In this document: piece after piece, positions 13,901 to 25,900 of the stretch
Numbering within the stretch: the first letter of the stretch is position 1
Layout: the number at the start of each line of letters is the position of its first letter
NCBI GenBank assembly: GCA_028751875.1
Contig: CM054159.1
Location: 8,210,456 to 8,274,455, forward strand
Length of the DNA: 64,000 bases
Reading direction: 5' to 3'
Source: Rapana venosa
Taxonomy: Eukaryota; Mollusca; Gastropoda; Neogastropoda; Muricidae
Notes under the pieces: generated by a model
Seen by the model: the letters and a program-made list of their open reading frames with translations, nothing else
Told to the model about the DNA's origin: nothing
Databases searched by the model: none
Made by a program: the position numbers and the translations under genes

Positions 13901-16900
13901 CTAGTGTTGTTCATAAAGGTTTTCCTTTCTTTGGAAGCTTATTTTTTCTCTGCTGGATTGTAAAGTCACTTTTTGTTTTTGACTGTTTAAAGAAACTTGA
14001 GCTAAAATATTATCAGTGGTTCATCAGGTCAGAGTGATCTAGAACTGAAGAGGCTATGCATCTGATTGCTGTATGTAGGAAGGACTGCATTTGTATAAGT
14101 GAAACTATTTTGAAGGTTATCATCAGCTGGTTACTTATTTATGTCTTGATCCACAGAAGTCGAGGTCCACTCCCAAAGCCAGCAAGCGTTGGGTGTGTGA
14201 AAAAGAGCTGTACGACCGGTTGGTGGCCATGCAGTCTGAGCTGCAGCCCTTCAGAAGTAAACTGGCTTTACTGACCAAGAAAGCTCGCCTCAAGATGCAG
14301 AAAGAGTTTCAAAACTTCATCGATGAGACGCCTAAGGTAAATTCTTAACAGTTATTTTTACTACTCCAAAGACAAATATGTGGTTATTCTTATTAATTGG
14401 TGTTTTTTGTTATGTCATTGATAAGATGGTCTTTTGCTTATGCTTGGAAATCATTATTTTACCAGCTGATTTCTTAAATAAATTGTGGTGGTGTAAAATA
14501 CAGTCGCATGTAATATGGAACCTACCTTCTTGAAAACTTAATTTGTCGTTGTTTTCTTGATTTTTTTTCCTGCCCTGTTTCTTGGCTAGAGCGCTGAGGT
14601 TCACCAATGGTGATGTTTTGCATAATCAACTGTTCTTACCCACCGTTAAGGTAGCTGCATTGCAACTTCAGGGATATTTTCTTGATTTATTTATTTATCT
14701 ATTTTATTTTTAATCTTATTTAGATCAACAAAATTTATGGAATAAGCGTCTGAAGAGACTGTAAAGTGAACTGTAAAGTTTAGACTGGATTTGTCAAGTT
14801 ATTCCATAATGCATATTTGAGTTGTAATTATTTTTTATTCATGGTGAAAGAAACTGTCTCTGAGACAGGCTGTTCTTTTCAGGTGGAGGACTTACAGGCA
14901 TGGGAAACGGAGTCAGATTCAGACCAGAACTCTGACGAGTCTGGAGTGGAGGAGTCGCAGTCAGGAAAGGACAGCGATGAATCCGAAGACGTTTCTAACG
15001 ATACTTCAGCTGCATCTGCTCCCGCTAAAGTGAACAGCATTCCATCCAAACCTTCTTCCACTGCTAGCGCGGAATCTGCAGAAGTGGATCAGCGAGACAT
15101 TGAAGAATATGAAGCGGACGTCAGTTCCAGAGGCCGCTTGCGGAAGCGTCGGCTGATACCCAACAACGTGGAAGACCAGGGCCTGAAAAAGAAAAAGATG
15201 ATGAAGAAGCCGGAAGAAAGCACGGCGGTGACCTCGTCCAGCCAGGTGTCCAATCTGGTGTGCAAGTCTGAAGACGGGACCATCAAGCTGAACATCAGCA
15301 ACAGCGAGTTCCTGGCCATGGTGGAGCAGGGAGGCTCGGCCACCTCCGAGCTGGTTCAGCAGCTGGCTGCCGCCAAATTCCCTTCCGGCCAGACCCTGGG
15401 CTGGAAGCCTCAGGGCATCAAAGTCATAGGAGGCCCCATCCCACATAGCCCGGGAGACGGTTCAGGGGCCCAGAAAGTGTCCACCACCCAGGCCAGCGCC
15501 CATCCTGTGATGCAGAAAATCCTCTCTGCACACACTCCAGCCAATGTTCGGCAAATCAGCGGCCCCCCTGTGCAGAGAAAGAAAGTGGAGGGTGTCCTGG
15601 CGTCTGCTGCTGGTGGTGTCTCCGGCCAGTCCTTGGCAGTGACGTCAGTGGTGGTCACCTCGCCAGCCACATCGGTGTCCAGAGCAGCGGGGTCAGGTGC
15701 TGCAGCAGCAGCAGCGGGCTTGAATCTGCAGAGTCCTCTGTTGATGGCGGCCTCCATGAAGGGAGGGAAGCAGCAAGTGTACGTTGTCACTCCGGAACAG
15801 CAAGAGGAGCTTTTGAGGAGGGGCATTCTACGCCCAGTGAGTTGTTGTCTTTTTCTTTGTCGTGTTGTGTATATATGCAAATTTGAGAAAGTATGAATCT
15901 ATTCAGTTTTATTTATTCATTTAATCATTATTCACTGTATTTGTCAGTATTATTTGATTTTTGGTTCACCATTGAGACAATATGAAGGAAATGAACTATT
16001 GGATATAGACAGAAACTGAAAGAATAGGAGAGAAAGGGTAAAGGAATAAAAGAGTGACAAAAGGGAAGAGAGCAGAGCTTGTTAACTTTATGGCAGTTAG
16101 AGTGACCTTTTCAGCTTCTTTCTGTGACCAAAACTGGCTAGGAGGACTGGCAAAACAGAGGTGATGGCTGGTGAGTGAGTTGATTCGCTTTTGCGGAGTG
16201 CTGGAGAAATATGTATATATTTTTTTTACTTAGTTGTAGAGTGAAGTATTTACATGCTTTGTTTTCTGTATCATGTTCATGAAGTCAAGAAAAAGCATAA
16301 TAAAATGGATTATTTTTTTAAAAGGATGGATCAGTTCTGATGGCAGTAATGGCCTAGTTCAGAGCCAGGCTGGGTGATCTCTTAATCGTAACATCAGAAC
16401 TTGTATAGATATGTCTGTCTGTGCTGTAATTTTCCACGTTGATGACCAACCTGAACTATGTGTGCTGTAATTTACCACGTTGATGACGAACCTGAACTAT
16501 CTGTGCTGTACCATGTTGATGACCAACCTGAACTATCTGTGCTGTAATTTACCACGTTGGTGACAAACCTGAACTATCTGTGCTGTGTTTTCCACGTTGA
16601 TGACCAACCTGTACTATCTGTGCTGTAATTTACCACGTTGATGACCAACCTGAACTATCTGTGCTGTGTTTTCCACGTTGATGACCAACCTGTACTATCT
16701 GTGCTGTAATTTACCACGTTGATGACCAACCTGAACTGTCTGTGCTGTAATTTACCACGTTGATGACAAACCTGAACTATCTGTGCTGTGTTTTCCACGT
16801 TGATGACAAACCTGAACTATCTGTGCTGTAATTTACCATGTTGATGACCAACCTGTACTGTCTGTGCTGTAATTTACCACGTTGATGACCAGCCTGTACT

Positions 16901-19900
16901 GTCTGTGCTGTAATTTACCATGTTGATGACAAACCTGTACTGTCTGTGCTGTAATTTACCATGTTGATGACCAACCTGTACTATCTGTGCTGTAATTTAC
17001 CACGTTGATGACGAACCTGAACTATCTGTGCTGTAATTTACCACGTTGATGACAAACCTGTACTGTCTGTGCTGTAATTTACCACGTTGATGACAAACCT
17101 GAACTGTCTGTGCTGTAATTTACCACGTTGATGACCAACCTGTACTATCTGTGCTGTAATGTACCCACGTTGATGACCAACCTGTATTATCTGTGCTGTA
17201 ATTTACCACGTTGATGACAAACCTGTACTATCTGTGCTGTAATTTACCACGTTGATGACAAACCTGTACTGTCTGTGCTGTAATTTACCACATTGATGAC
17301 AAACCTGTACTGTCTGTGCTGTACTATCTGTGCTGTAATTTACCACGTTGGTGACAAACCTGTACTGTCTGTGCTGTAATTTACCACGTTGATGACAAAC
17401 CTGTACTGTCTGTGCTGTACTATCTGTGCTGTAATGTACCATGTTGATGACCAACCTGAACTATCTGTGCTGTAATTTACCACGTTGGTGACAAACCTGA
17501 ACTGTCTGTGCTGTAATTTACCACGTTGATGACCAACCTGTACTATCTGTGCTGTAATTTACCACGTTGATGACCAACCTGTACTATCTGTGCTGTAATT
17601 TACCACGTTGGTGACAAACCTGTACTGTCTGTGCTGTAATTTACCACGTTGATGACAAACCTGTGCCGTAATTTTCCATGTTGATGACAAACCTGAACTC
17701 TCTGTGCTGTACTATCTGTGCTGTAATGTACCACGTTGATGACAAAGCTGAACTGTCTGTGCTGTAATTTTCCACGTTGATGACAAACCTGTACTGTCTG
17801 TGCTGTAATTTTCCACGTTGATGACAAACCTGTACTATCTGTGCTGTAATGTACCACGTTGATGACAAAGCTGAACTGTCTGTGCTGTAATTTACCACGT
17901 TGATGACAAACCTGTACTGTCTGTGCTGTAATTTACCATGTTGGTGACCAACCTGTACTATCTGTGCTGTAATTTTCCACGTTGATGACCAACCTGAACT
18001 GTCTGTGCTGTAATTTTCCACGTTGATGACAAACCTGTACTGTCTGTGCTGTAATTTACCACGTTGATGACAAACCTGTACTGTCTGTGCTGTAATTTTC
18101 CATGTTGATGACAAACCTGAACTCTCTGTGCTGTACTATCTGTGCTGTAATGTACCACGTTGATGACAAAGCTGAACTGTCTGTGCTGTAATTTACCATG
18201 TTGATGACAAACCTGACCTATCTGTGCTGTAATTTACCACGTTGATGACAAACCTGTACTGTCTGTGCTGTAATTTACCACGTTGATGATAAACCTGTAC
18301 TATCTGTGCTGTAATTTACCACGTTGATGACCAACCTGTACTATCTGTGGACAGGAACACCGGCAAGTGGTGCAGGCTGTGAACTCGGCAGTCAGACCCC
18401 AGGTGGCGACGTGTGGCAGTGACAGCATGGCCAGCTCTGCCTCCTCCCTGTCCAGCCTGGCCTCAGGCATCAGGCAGCTGACTGCAGTGCAGCAGGTCCT
18501 CCAGCCCCAGGCCCAGGCTGTCCTTCAGGGTCAGCCGGACATCCTCGCTGCTGCTGCTGCTGCCGCTGCCTCTGCCTCCACCGCCAGGTCTGTGCAGAGC
18601 AGTGTGCCAGTGCCGGGTCAGGTGGTGGTGGGCACTCCTGTGGCTGGCAGCAAGATGCAGGGACCGGTGACTGCGGTGAAGATAGTCCCGTCTTCCAACG
18701 GCCAGGAGAGGCTTGGGGTGCCTGTGGTGGTGGGCCAGGTGCTCTCTCAACCCAAGCCAGGCGTCAAGGCTCCAGTAGTGGTGAACAACGCTGGGGGGAG
18801 CAGAACTCTGATTGTGCAGTCTGGCAGAACCATGCCTAGGTGAGTCCTGTCTTAGCTTGTCACTTGGTGTGTGAGTGTGTGTGAGTGTGTGTGTGTGTGG
18901 TCTATTTATTTATTTAAAAAAAAAAGTTTTACTTGAAGAAAAGGGTATGGAATACATGTGACAGGTGTGCATGGAAAGTGACTAAAACTTTTATAGCTGA
19001 AAGTGAAGAACCTTGTTTGGGGTATGTTAGACAGGTGTAGATGGAAGCACCAAACACCCAGATTCAAACAAACTACTGTTGGCTGATGCTCTTTCTCTGT
19101 TTATGGTCCATCCACCTGGAATGGCCTCCCTCTCTCACTTTGCCATAAGCCTACATTTGATACTTTCAAATCAAGCCTCAAAACGGACTTATTTCCTACC
19201 TGATGTCTTCACCAATAGCTTCAAAATCAATGAACACAGACATAATCATCTACTAACAATTCCGAGACCAAGAAATAATCTTTACAAAACAAGCTTCTTG
19301 TACTCGGGTAGTGATTTATGGAACAAGCTCCCAAAACGCTTAAAATGTATCAAAAACAAAAATCAGTTCAAGACACAGCTAAAAAACCATCTAATGCATG
19401 AATGCCTAGGAATTGACGAATAAGACAAATCAACCATACTTAAATTTATCAGCACTTACTGCATTTCTTAAATAAATTTCAAGTATGTTTTACTGTGACT
19501 GGAAATTCTACACAGTCACACGCTGTATGTGTGTGGAGGGAGGAGGAGGTGGGAAAGAGGCACTCTTATTAAGCAAAGAAGTAAGAGTAATCTATATAAG
19601 CTTGTATATAATCTACAAATTTTAAAATAACATGGAAACATGGAAAGAAAACAAAATGGTAGACCTGATAGCTAGATGTTGTGACATTCTCTCTCTCTCT
19701 CTCTCTCTCCTCTCCTCTCCTCTCCTCTCCTCTCCTCTCCTCTCCTCTCCTCATGCCCTTTCTCTTGTCCAATTCAATAGGTTTTATTGTGGATGTTCTT
19801 ATTGCAGTTAGAGATGAGATCATTAGTACTATGATAAGCGATATTGTTTTAGTTTGATAGTCCAGTTGATTATGGGCTTTTGATATTTGTATTGTATAGG

Positions 19901-22900
19901 GGTTTTACTTGTTTGAATAATTGTTTCTTTATTGTTATTTTTCTATTTGATTGAATGTGTTTTTCCCCTTCCTCTTTGATACTCCACCGCCACCCCCCAT
20001 CCTTTCCAATGCTTTTCTGTTATTATCGTTATGTTGTTGTCTCATGATGATGGGGATTATTTGTTATATTGTTGTCTCATGGTGATGGGTGATTGTTGTT
20101 ATTATTATATCTCTATAATAATTATCATTATCATTGTCTTATTTGACTTATTTTGCTTGCTTGATAGTTATTGTGTGAATATATTTAAAAAGCACTATTT
20201 GAAGAGTATGAGCGCATATGAGCACACGTTTGTGTGGGTGGAGGAGGGATGCATTGCAGGCAATATTGTCAGTCATGACGCAATGAATGCCAAGTATTTT
20301 CTAACGTTTCGTTCCTGTACCTTTTTATTATCTAAAGAATAAACGTGAAAGAATGGATGATATAGTAGGTGAAGTAATTTGTTTGTCTTGACGTTTTATG
20401 ATTTTATTTTTTAAATTCTTAAAACATTATTTAAGTGTGTGTGTTTTTGAGTATGTGTGTGCATGTGTATATATATATATGTGTGTAATTTGTATTGTCC
20501 AATGTATTATTTTAACGATATTCCTCTTTTTACTGGTTCAATTTATTGGTAAAGGTTGCAATAATGTAGTATTTCAGTATAATCATTAAGAAATTTGTTC
20601 TTAGATGGCTTGATGAAAAAAAGCAAATGCATTGCTTATTCAATGTACCATCTGGAAATAAAAATTTGACTTGACTTGACTTGACCTGATGTCTTCACCT
20701 CATGTCTTCTCCTAGTTTTCAACAGCCACCTTCATCTCCTTCACCCTACCTAATTATGATGTGTGTGTGCATGCATGTTTTTGTGAGTGTGCATACATGT
20801 GTATGAGCATAAATTTGATATATATATTAATTCTAATATTTTGTAGAAGGTTGTATGTGTGTAAATGATTTGAATGCAAGTGCTTCGATTTGTTTGCTTT
20901 ACAAGATTCAGCGCTATATAAACACCATACATTATTATTATTATGGAAAGTGATTAACACTTTCTGTAATGTTTATATAAGTAAAGGGGATCTTTTGGGG
21001 GTATGTTAGACAGGTGTGGATAGAAAGTGACTGAAAACTTTCTATACTGTTTTAGTAATAATAATAATAATAATAATGTATGGAATTTATATAGCGCTGA
21101 ATCTTGTAAAGCACCAAATCAAAGCGCTCAACTTTTCAGATTACATTTTCACTATAATAAATCACAGCAGTGGTTCTTTTGTCCAATTTTAGTCAGCTGA
21201 AAAGAGCTCTCAATATCATATAATATCATATCATTTTATAAGTAAGTAAAGAACCTTGTGTGGGTTATGTTTGGCAGGTATGCAGGCAATGTGACGGTGA
21301 AGGAGCTGTTGGAAAGCAGAGCGGCCAACAAAGCGGAGGACTGTGAGGGCCCCAAAACCACCGACAGCAGCCAGAACACGTTGCCCACCATTCAGCCTCA
21401 TGGGAGGATCGTGGTGACCACGGCCAGTCTGCCCGTCACCTCCCCACTCAGCGTCACCACCACCACCAGGACGCCGAAAACGACCCCCACCACCTCCCTC
21501 GTCCAGCGCCTGGTGCCGGGGATGCTGTCGCGCTCTAGTCAGTCCAGTCTGGACGACGCTCTGCAGACGGTGGTCACCAGCTACCACACCACCCTCCCCA
21601 CTGCCGACATCAAGGTCCCCTCCCCCACCACCCTCCCTTCCCTCTCTCCCCGCAAGGACATCACGCGCATCGTGCGGAGCACCAAAGCCCCGATCCCCAC
21701 CACCACGCGCGTGCAGGCCAAACACAGCTCGGTGGTGCTGGCCAGCACCCTGGTGTCAGGATCCTCCGCTCTGGCCGCGGGGAACAGAGCCATCTCGGGC
21801 ATGGTGCCGGCCGGGACTGTGGTGAGACCAGGCACGGTGGTGTTGCCCACGGGACAGGCCCTGGCAGGGGTGAACATGTCGGGGAAGGAGCAGATCGTGG
21901 TGCAGGTCATACCTCGGGGCACGGGGGGAGCGGGCAACGTGCAGCAGCAGCAGAGGTACGTCTTGCCCCAGGCGGGCCCTGTGCTGCAGCTGGCCAATGT
22001 GAAAAGTGTCGGGGCAGGGTCCGCGGTGCAGGAGGGCTCTGCAGTCTCCGTGGTGTACAGCCAGGCTCAGGTGACCATGGCCCCCACCAGGTCCACCCCC
22101 AGCTCCATCGTCACGACATGCATTTCCACCCTCGGACTCCAGCAGCTTGGTCAGCAGAGCAGTCAGAGAGTACTGATGACCCCGTCCTTCTCCTCTGCTG
22201 GTGCTTCCACCCCTGCAGCAGCAGGAGTGACGTTCTCCCCCTCGGCAGCAATAACCAAAAACACTTCTGAGGTGTTGAAATCCATGCTGGCAGCTAAATC
22301 CATTGCTTTGACAAATCCCATCTCGGCTTTTTGTTCATCTGCATCGGGTGTGCTGCAGACACCCGTGACCTCTTGTTCAGGACTGGCTCAGATGTCCACC
22401 ACCCAGGCAGGACCTTTTCTGAGCCAGCCCAGCATGGCCCCTTTGACCCAGATTCCTCCAGTGATCAGAGCCCCTGTGGCGGGCATGGTGTCGGCCATCC
22501 CCAGCGCCCAGCAGACAGCCGCGGTCAATCAGGGAGCGCCCAGAATTCTGCAGACTCCTGGCCCTGTTGGCCTGCAGATGCAGAGCCTGGGGATGGCCGG
22601 GCTGCCCGTGTCGGTCAAGAGCGTGTCCAGTGCCGTGGACACGGCGAGGATGGGGGTGCCCAGCGTGGTGCGCATGTCGCTGCCTGCAGGGCTGCCTGTG
22701 GCAGGGATTCAGCCACAAGCCATACGCCTGGTGCCCAGCAGCCAGGCCCCCAGTGGCTCCGCGGGGCCAACCTGCAGCCAGTGCTGGCCGCGGTCAAGCC
22801 AGGGGTGCAGGGTCTGCAGCAGCTGCAGCTTCTGGCCGCAGCAGGGGGACTGCAGGGCATTCAGCTGGGGGGCCAGCCCCAGCCCCAGGTGGCCTTAAAG

Positions 22901-25900
22901 ACGGGGGCAGCAGCAGTGGGTCAGGCTGTGGCGGGGCAGACCGTGTCCATGGTCAGTCCCAGCGAGGAGCAGAAACAAGCCGTGCAGCTGTGTTTCACCA
23001 TGCCACCAGGAGGCCAGGGGGTGATCAGCACCTCGGCCCCCACAGTCCTGCCTCAGACAGGGGTGCAGGGAGGGGCAGGCCTGAGGGCGGCCCCAGCTGT
23101 CCCGGGTTTCTCTGCGTTTGGTGCGTCCCCGCTTTCCCCGTGCAATTCCGGCCCAGTGTCTAAGGTCATCATGGCAAGTCCAGCAACTTCTCTCCCCCTC
23201 CCTACCTCCTCTGCAGCCCAGCTCTGTGTGCAGTGTTGTGAACCAGTCCCCCATCACCTCCCTGAAATCTGCAGAAAACCGCTTAACGCTGTCAGTAACC
23301 CCGGGCACTTTGAAAAGTCAGTTCATCATCTCTCCCGTGTCATCCCAGTCGTACGATGCCAGCCAGGCTTTGATACGACAGCACAGTGCCCCTGCCGACA
23401 GTGTGGATGGCTCCCCTCTGTTCGCCAACTCCTCTCCCCAGCTGCAGAGAGCCATCAAGCACAGCCTGTCATCCACGGACATCCTGCCCATCCCCGCCAA
23501 GAAAGCCTGTTTGGACATGGGGGGCATCAGCTCCAGCGCGGTGCTGGCCAACCTGAACCAGACCATCACCGCCATCAACACAGCCGTCTCCTCCAGCAGC
23601 GCTCTCACCACGGCCTCGGTCCCAAACTCCAGCAGCGACGGCGGCGGCCTGCCGCGCGTAATTATGGCCAGCAGTGCCGCAGACAACAGCGCCAGCTGCA
23701 CCTTGCTGAATCTGGCCGCCCACGTTTCTCCAGGCGGCGCCTTGCCGGCAGTGGTGCCCACCTCAGTCCCTTCCGTGGCTGCGCCGGCGATGTCCATGCC
23801 GCTTCTGCAGCAGCTGGGTGGGATGGGGCCGTTGATGGGCAGGCCGCAGTCTGTTTCAGTCCCCTCTCAGAAAAGCAGCAGCAGCAGCAGCAGGTGGTGG
23901 CTGTGCGCAGCATTGGAGGACAGCTGCTGACCGACAACAACATCCCCGTCACTGAAAACAATGGAGAGTATAAGGTGGGCATGAACAGTGTTCTTTGTCA
24001 AGTCTAGGAGGTGTCTTGAATTTTATTTTATTATGCTCAATTACACCTTATCACAATTGTCAAGAAACTTAAGCAATCTCGCAATGTTATTCATAATGCT
24101 TATCAAAAAAGTTTTCACAAGTATTTTAAAACAGGAACATGTGATGTGCAAAAACAAGAGGATTTGTGTTGATTAGCATATTCACTCATAATCTTTCTTT
24201 AGCAACTGTGTATGGTGATGTAAAGTCATTTCAAAACAGTTCACATAACAACATTGATGTTTATTTTCAAGATATTGTTTTCAATAATCTCGGGTTTTTT
24301 AAATTTTTTTCTTCCATATGAAATGTTTGATTTAAGTGCGAGCAGAGATCTTGAAAGTCAAGAGTATTTTCATTGTTAATGGGGTGGATATTGTGCCAGT
24401 TTCTGTTACAGTACTTTTTCTTCACTGAAGCGTGTACTGTGTGTGTGTGTTATATCAGTACAAGCAATGCAGAGCGGCCTGTTTTGGTTGGCCTGTTTAT
24501 ATCAGCCAATTACTGAATGTCCTCTTGGATCATTGTTTCTGTGGCAGCAAGCCTGGGTTTGGGATTCTGTTGCTACCCATCATTTAAAACATTAAACAAG
24601 GAGAGGTCGGGATTTTTTCCCAGAACAAAGTCATTGTTTAAGCCAATAATTTTAGGTAGTGTGTGCCAGTAATGGTTATGCTACCCACCCTTGGTTGGTA
24701 ATTTAAATTTAATCCATTGATGGTTATTGTTTAGCATACATGATTTGTTTTAAAAAGAAGGAAGGTGGTGGAATGGTTGACGTTCACTTTCATATCAAGT
24801 AAACTGTAACTGTAAACCCAGCCTTGCCCTTTCTGTCCACTTTGATGAAAAAGTCAAAGTCCTTCGGATGAGATGATAAACTGAGGCCCATTGTATGAAC
24901 GCATACAGAACATCTTGCGCACTCGTTAAAAACCCGTTCTGTCATTTGGAAGATTAGGCCATTTTGTGCTGGTAGGGACGGATCACAAAGTTTAAATGCA
25001 TGCACACAGGTCAGAATGCAGCTACTTTATTTAAATGGTGGGGAGTAAAAAATGGTCGCATACGCAAAAACTCACCATTGGTGAACCTTGGAGGTCAAGC
25101 TGAGGAACAAGAAAAAACCAGTTTAAAGGTATGCACTGTTTTTTTCATGTTTGATATGTAGTATGCATGCGATTTGGGCAGAAGTTGCTTGCCTTTGTGT
25201 CTGTTTTGTATGATAAAATTATGCAGAATAGACCAGGGCGCATGTAAATCTTTGTATTCAGTGTGTTTTCTCTTTTTGACCTTACTTTGAATACATGTCT
25301 TGACTGACGTTTTGATTCTGTGCTTACCAGGTATTGCCCAAAGCCACCCTACAGATAGGCAGCAAAACAGTCACCGTGCTTTCTCCCTCGGGCGCCATGA
25401 TTCAGAACGTCAGGAATCCTGTCAGCACCTGCGTGGTTTGCGCGGCTCCCCATGGCCAGACTCCTCCTCCCTCGACCCCAGTGCCTGCTCTCTCCAACAT
25501 CCAGGCGCCTGCTGCTGCAGCAGCCACAGCCACAGGAGCCCCTGCTCCAAACCAGGGCATTGTGCGAACTATTCTTAGACCCGACATGAAACCGGAAACC
25601 GTCTTCTCCATGTATGCGCAAGCATCGCTCAAAAGTTCGCCCCCGAGGAGCCAAAGCGACAGGACAGAGGCCCAGCCAGTGGGTCAGGACTCGGTCAGTG
25701 GTGCGGTAACTGCAGTGTCGCCCGTCATGCAAGAAGCTCAGGCAGTAAAACAGTCTGTCGGTGTGAACAACACCCCTCTACTTAAAGCCAGACTGGAACA
25801 GCCCAGGCTTAGCCAGTCTGCGGGCTTGGCTGGAGTGTCAGGGCCCAGAGAGACCGTGAATGGTGTAGCCAACAGTCAGCCGCGGGTCAGCAGTGAGGGA

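Noticed and set aside
17203..18158. Several minus-strand open frames up to 157 residues (HRQYRFVINVVNYSTDS repeats)
   Set aside because: They lie wholly within the 41-bp minisatellite. The unit is not a multiple of 3, the frames depend on length variants, and there is no start or splice context.
22331..23163. Alternative overlapping frames in exon 14 read as separate genes
   Set aside because: They are explained by one exon with frame breaks: protein-like sequence passes from one frame to the next and the last frame joins exon 15.
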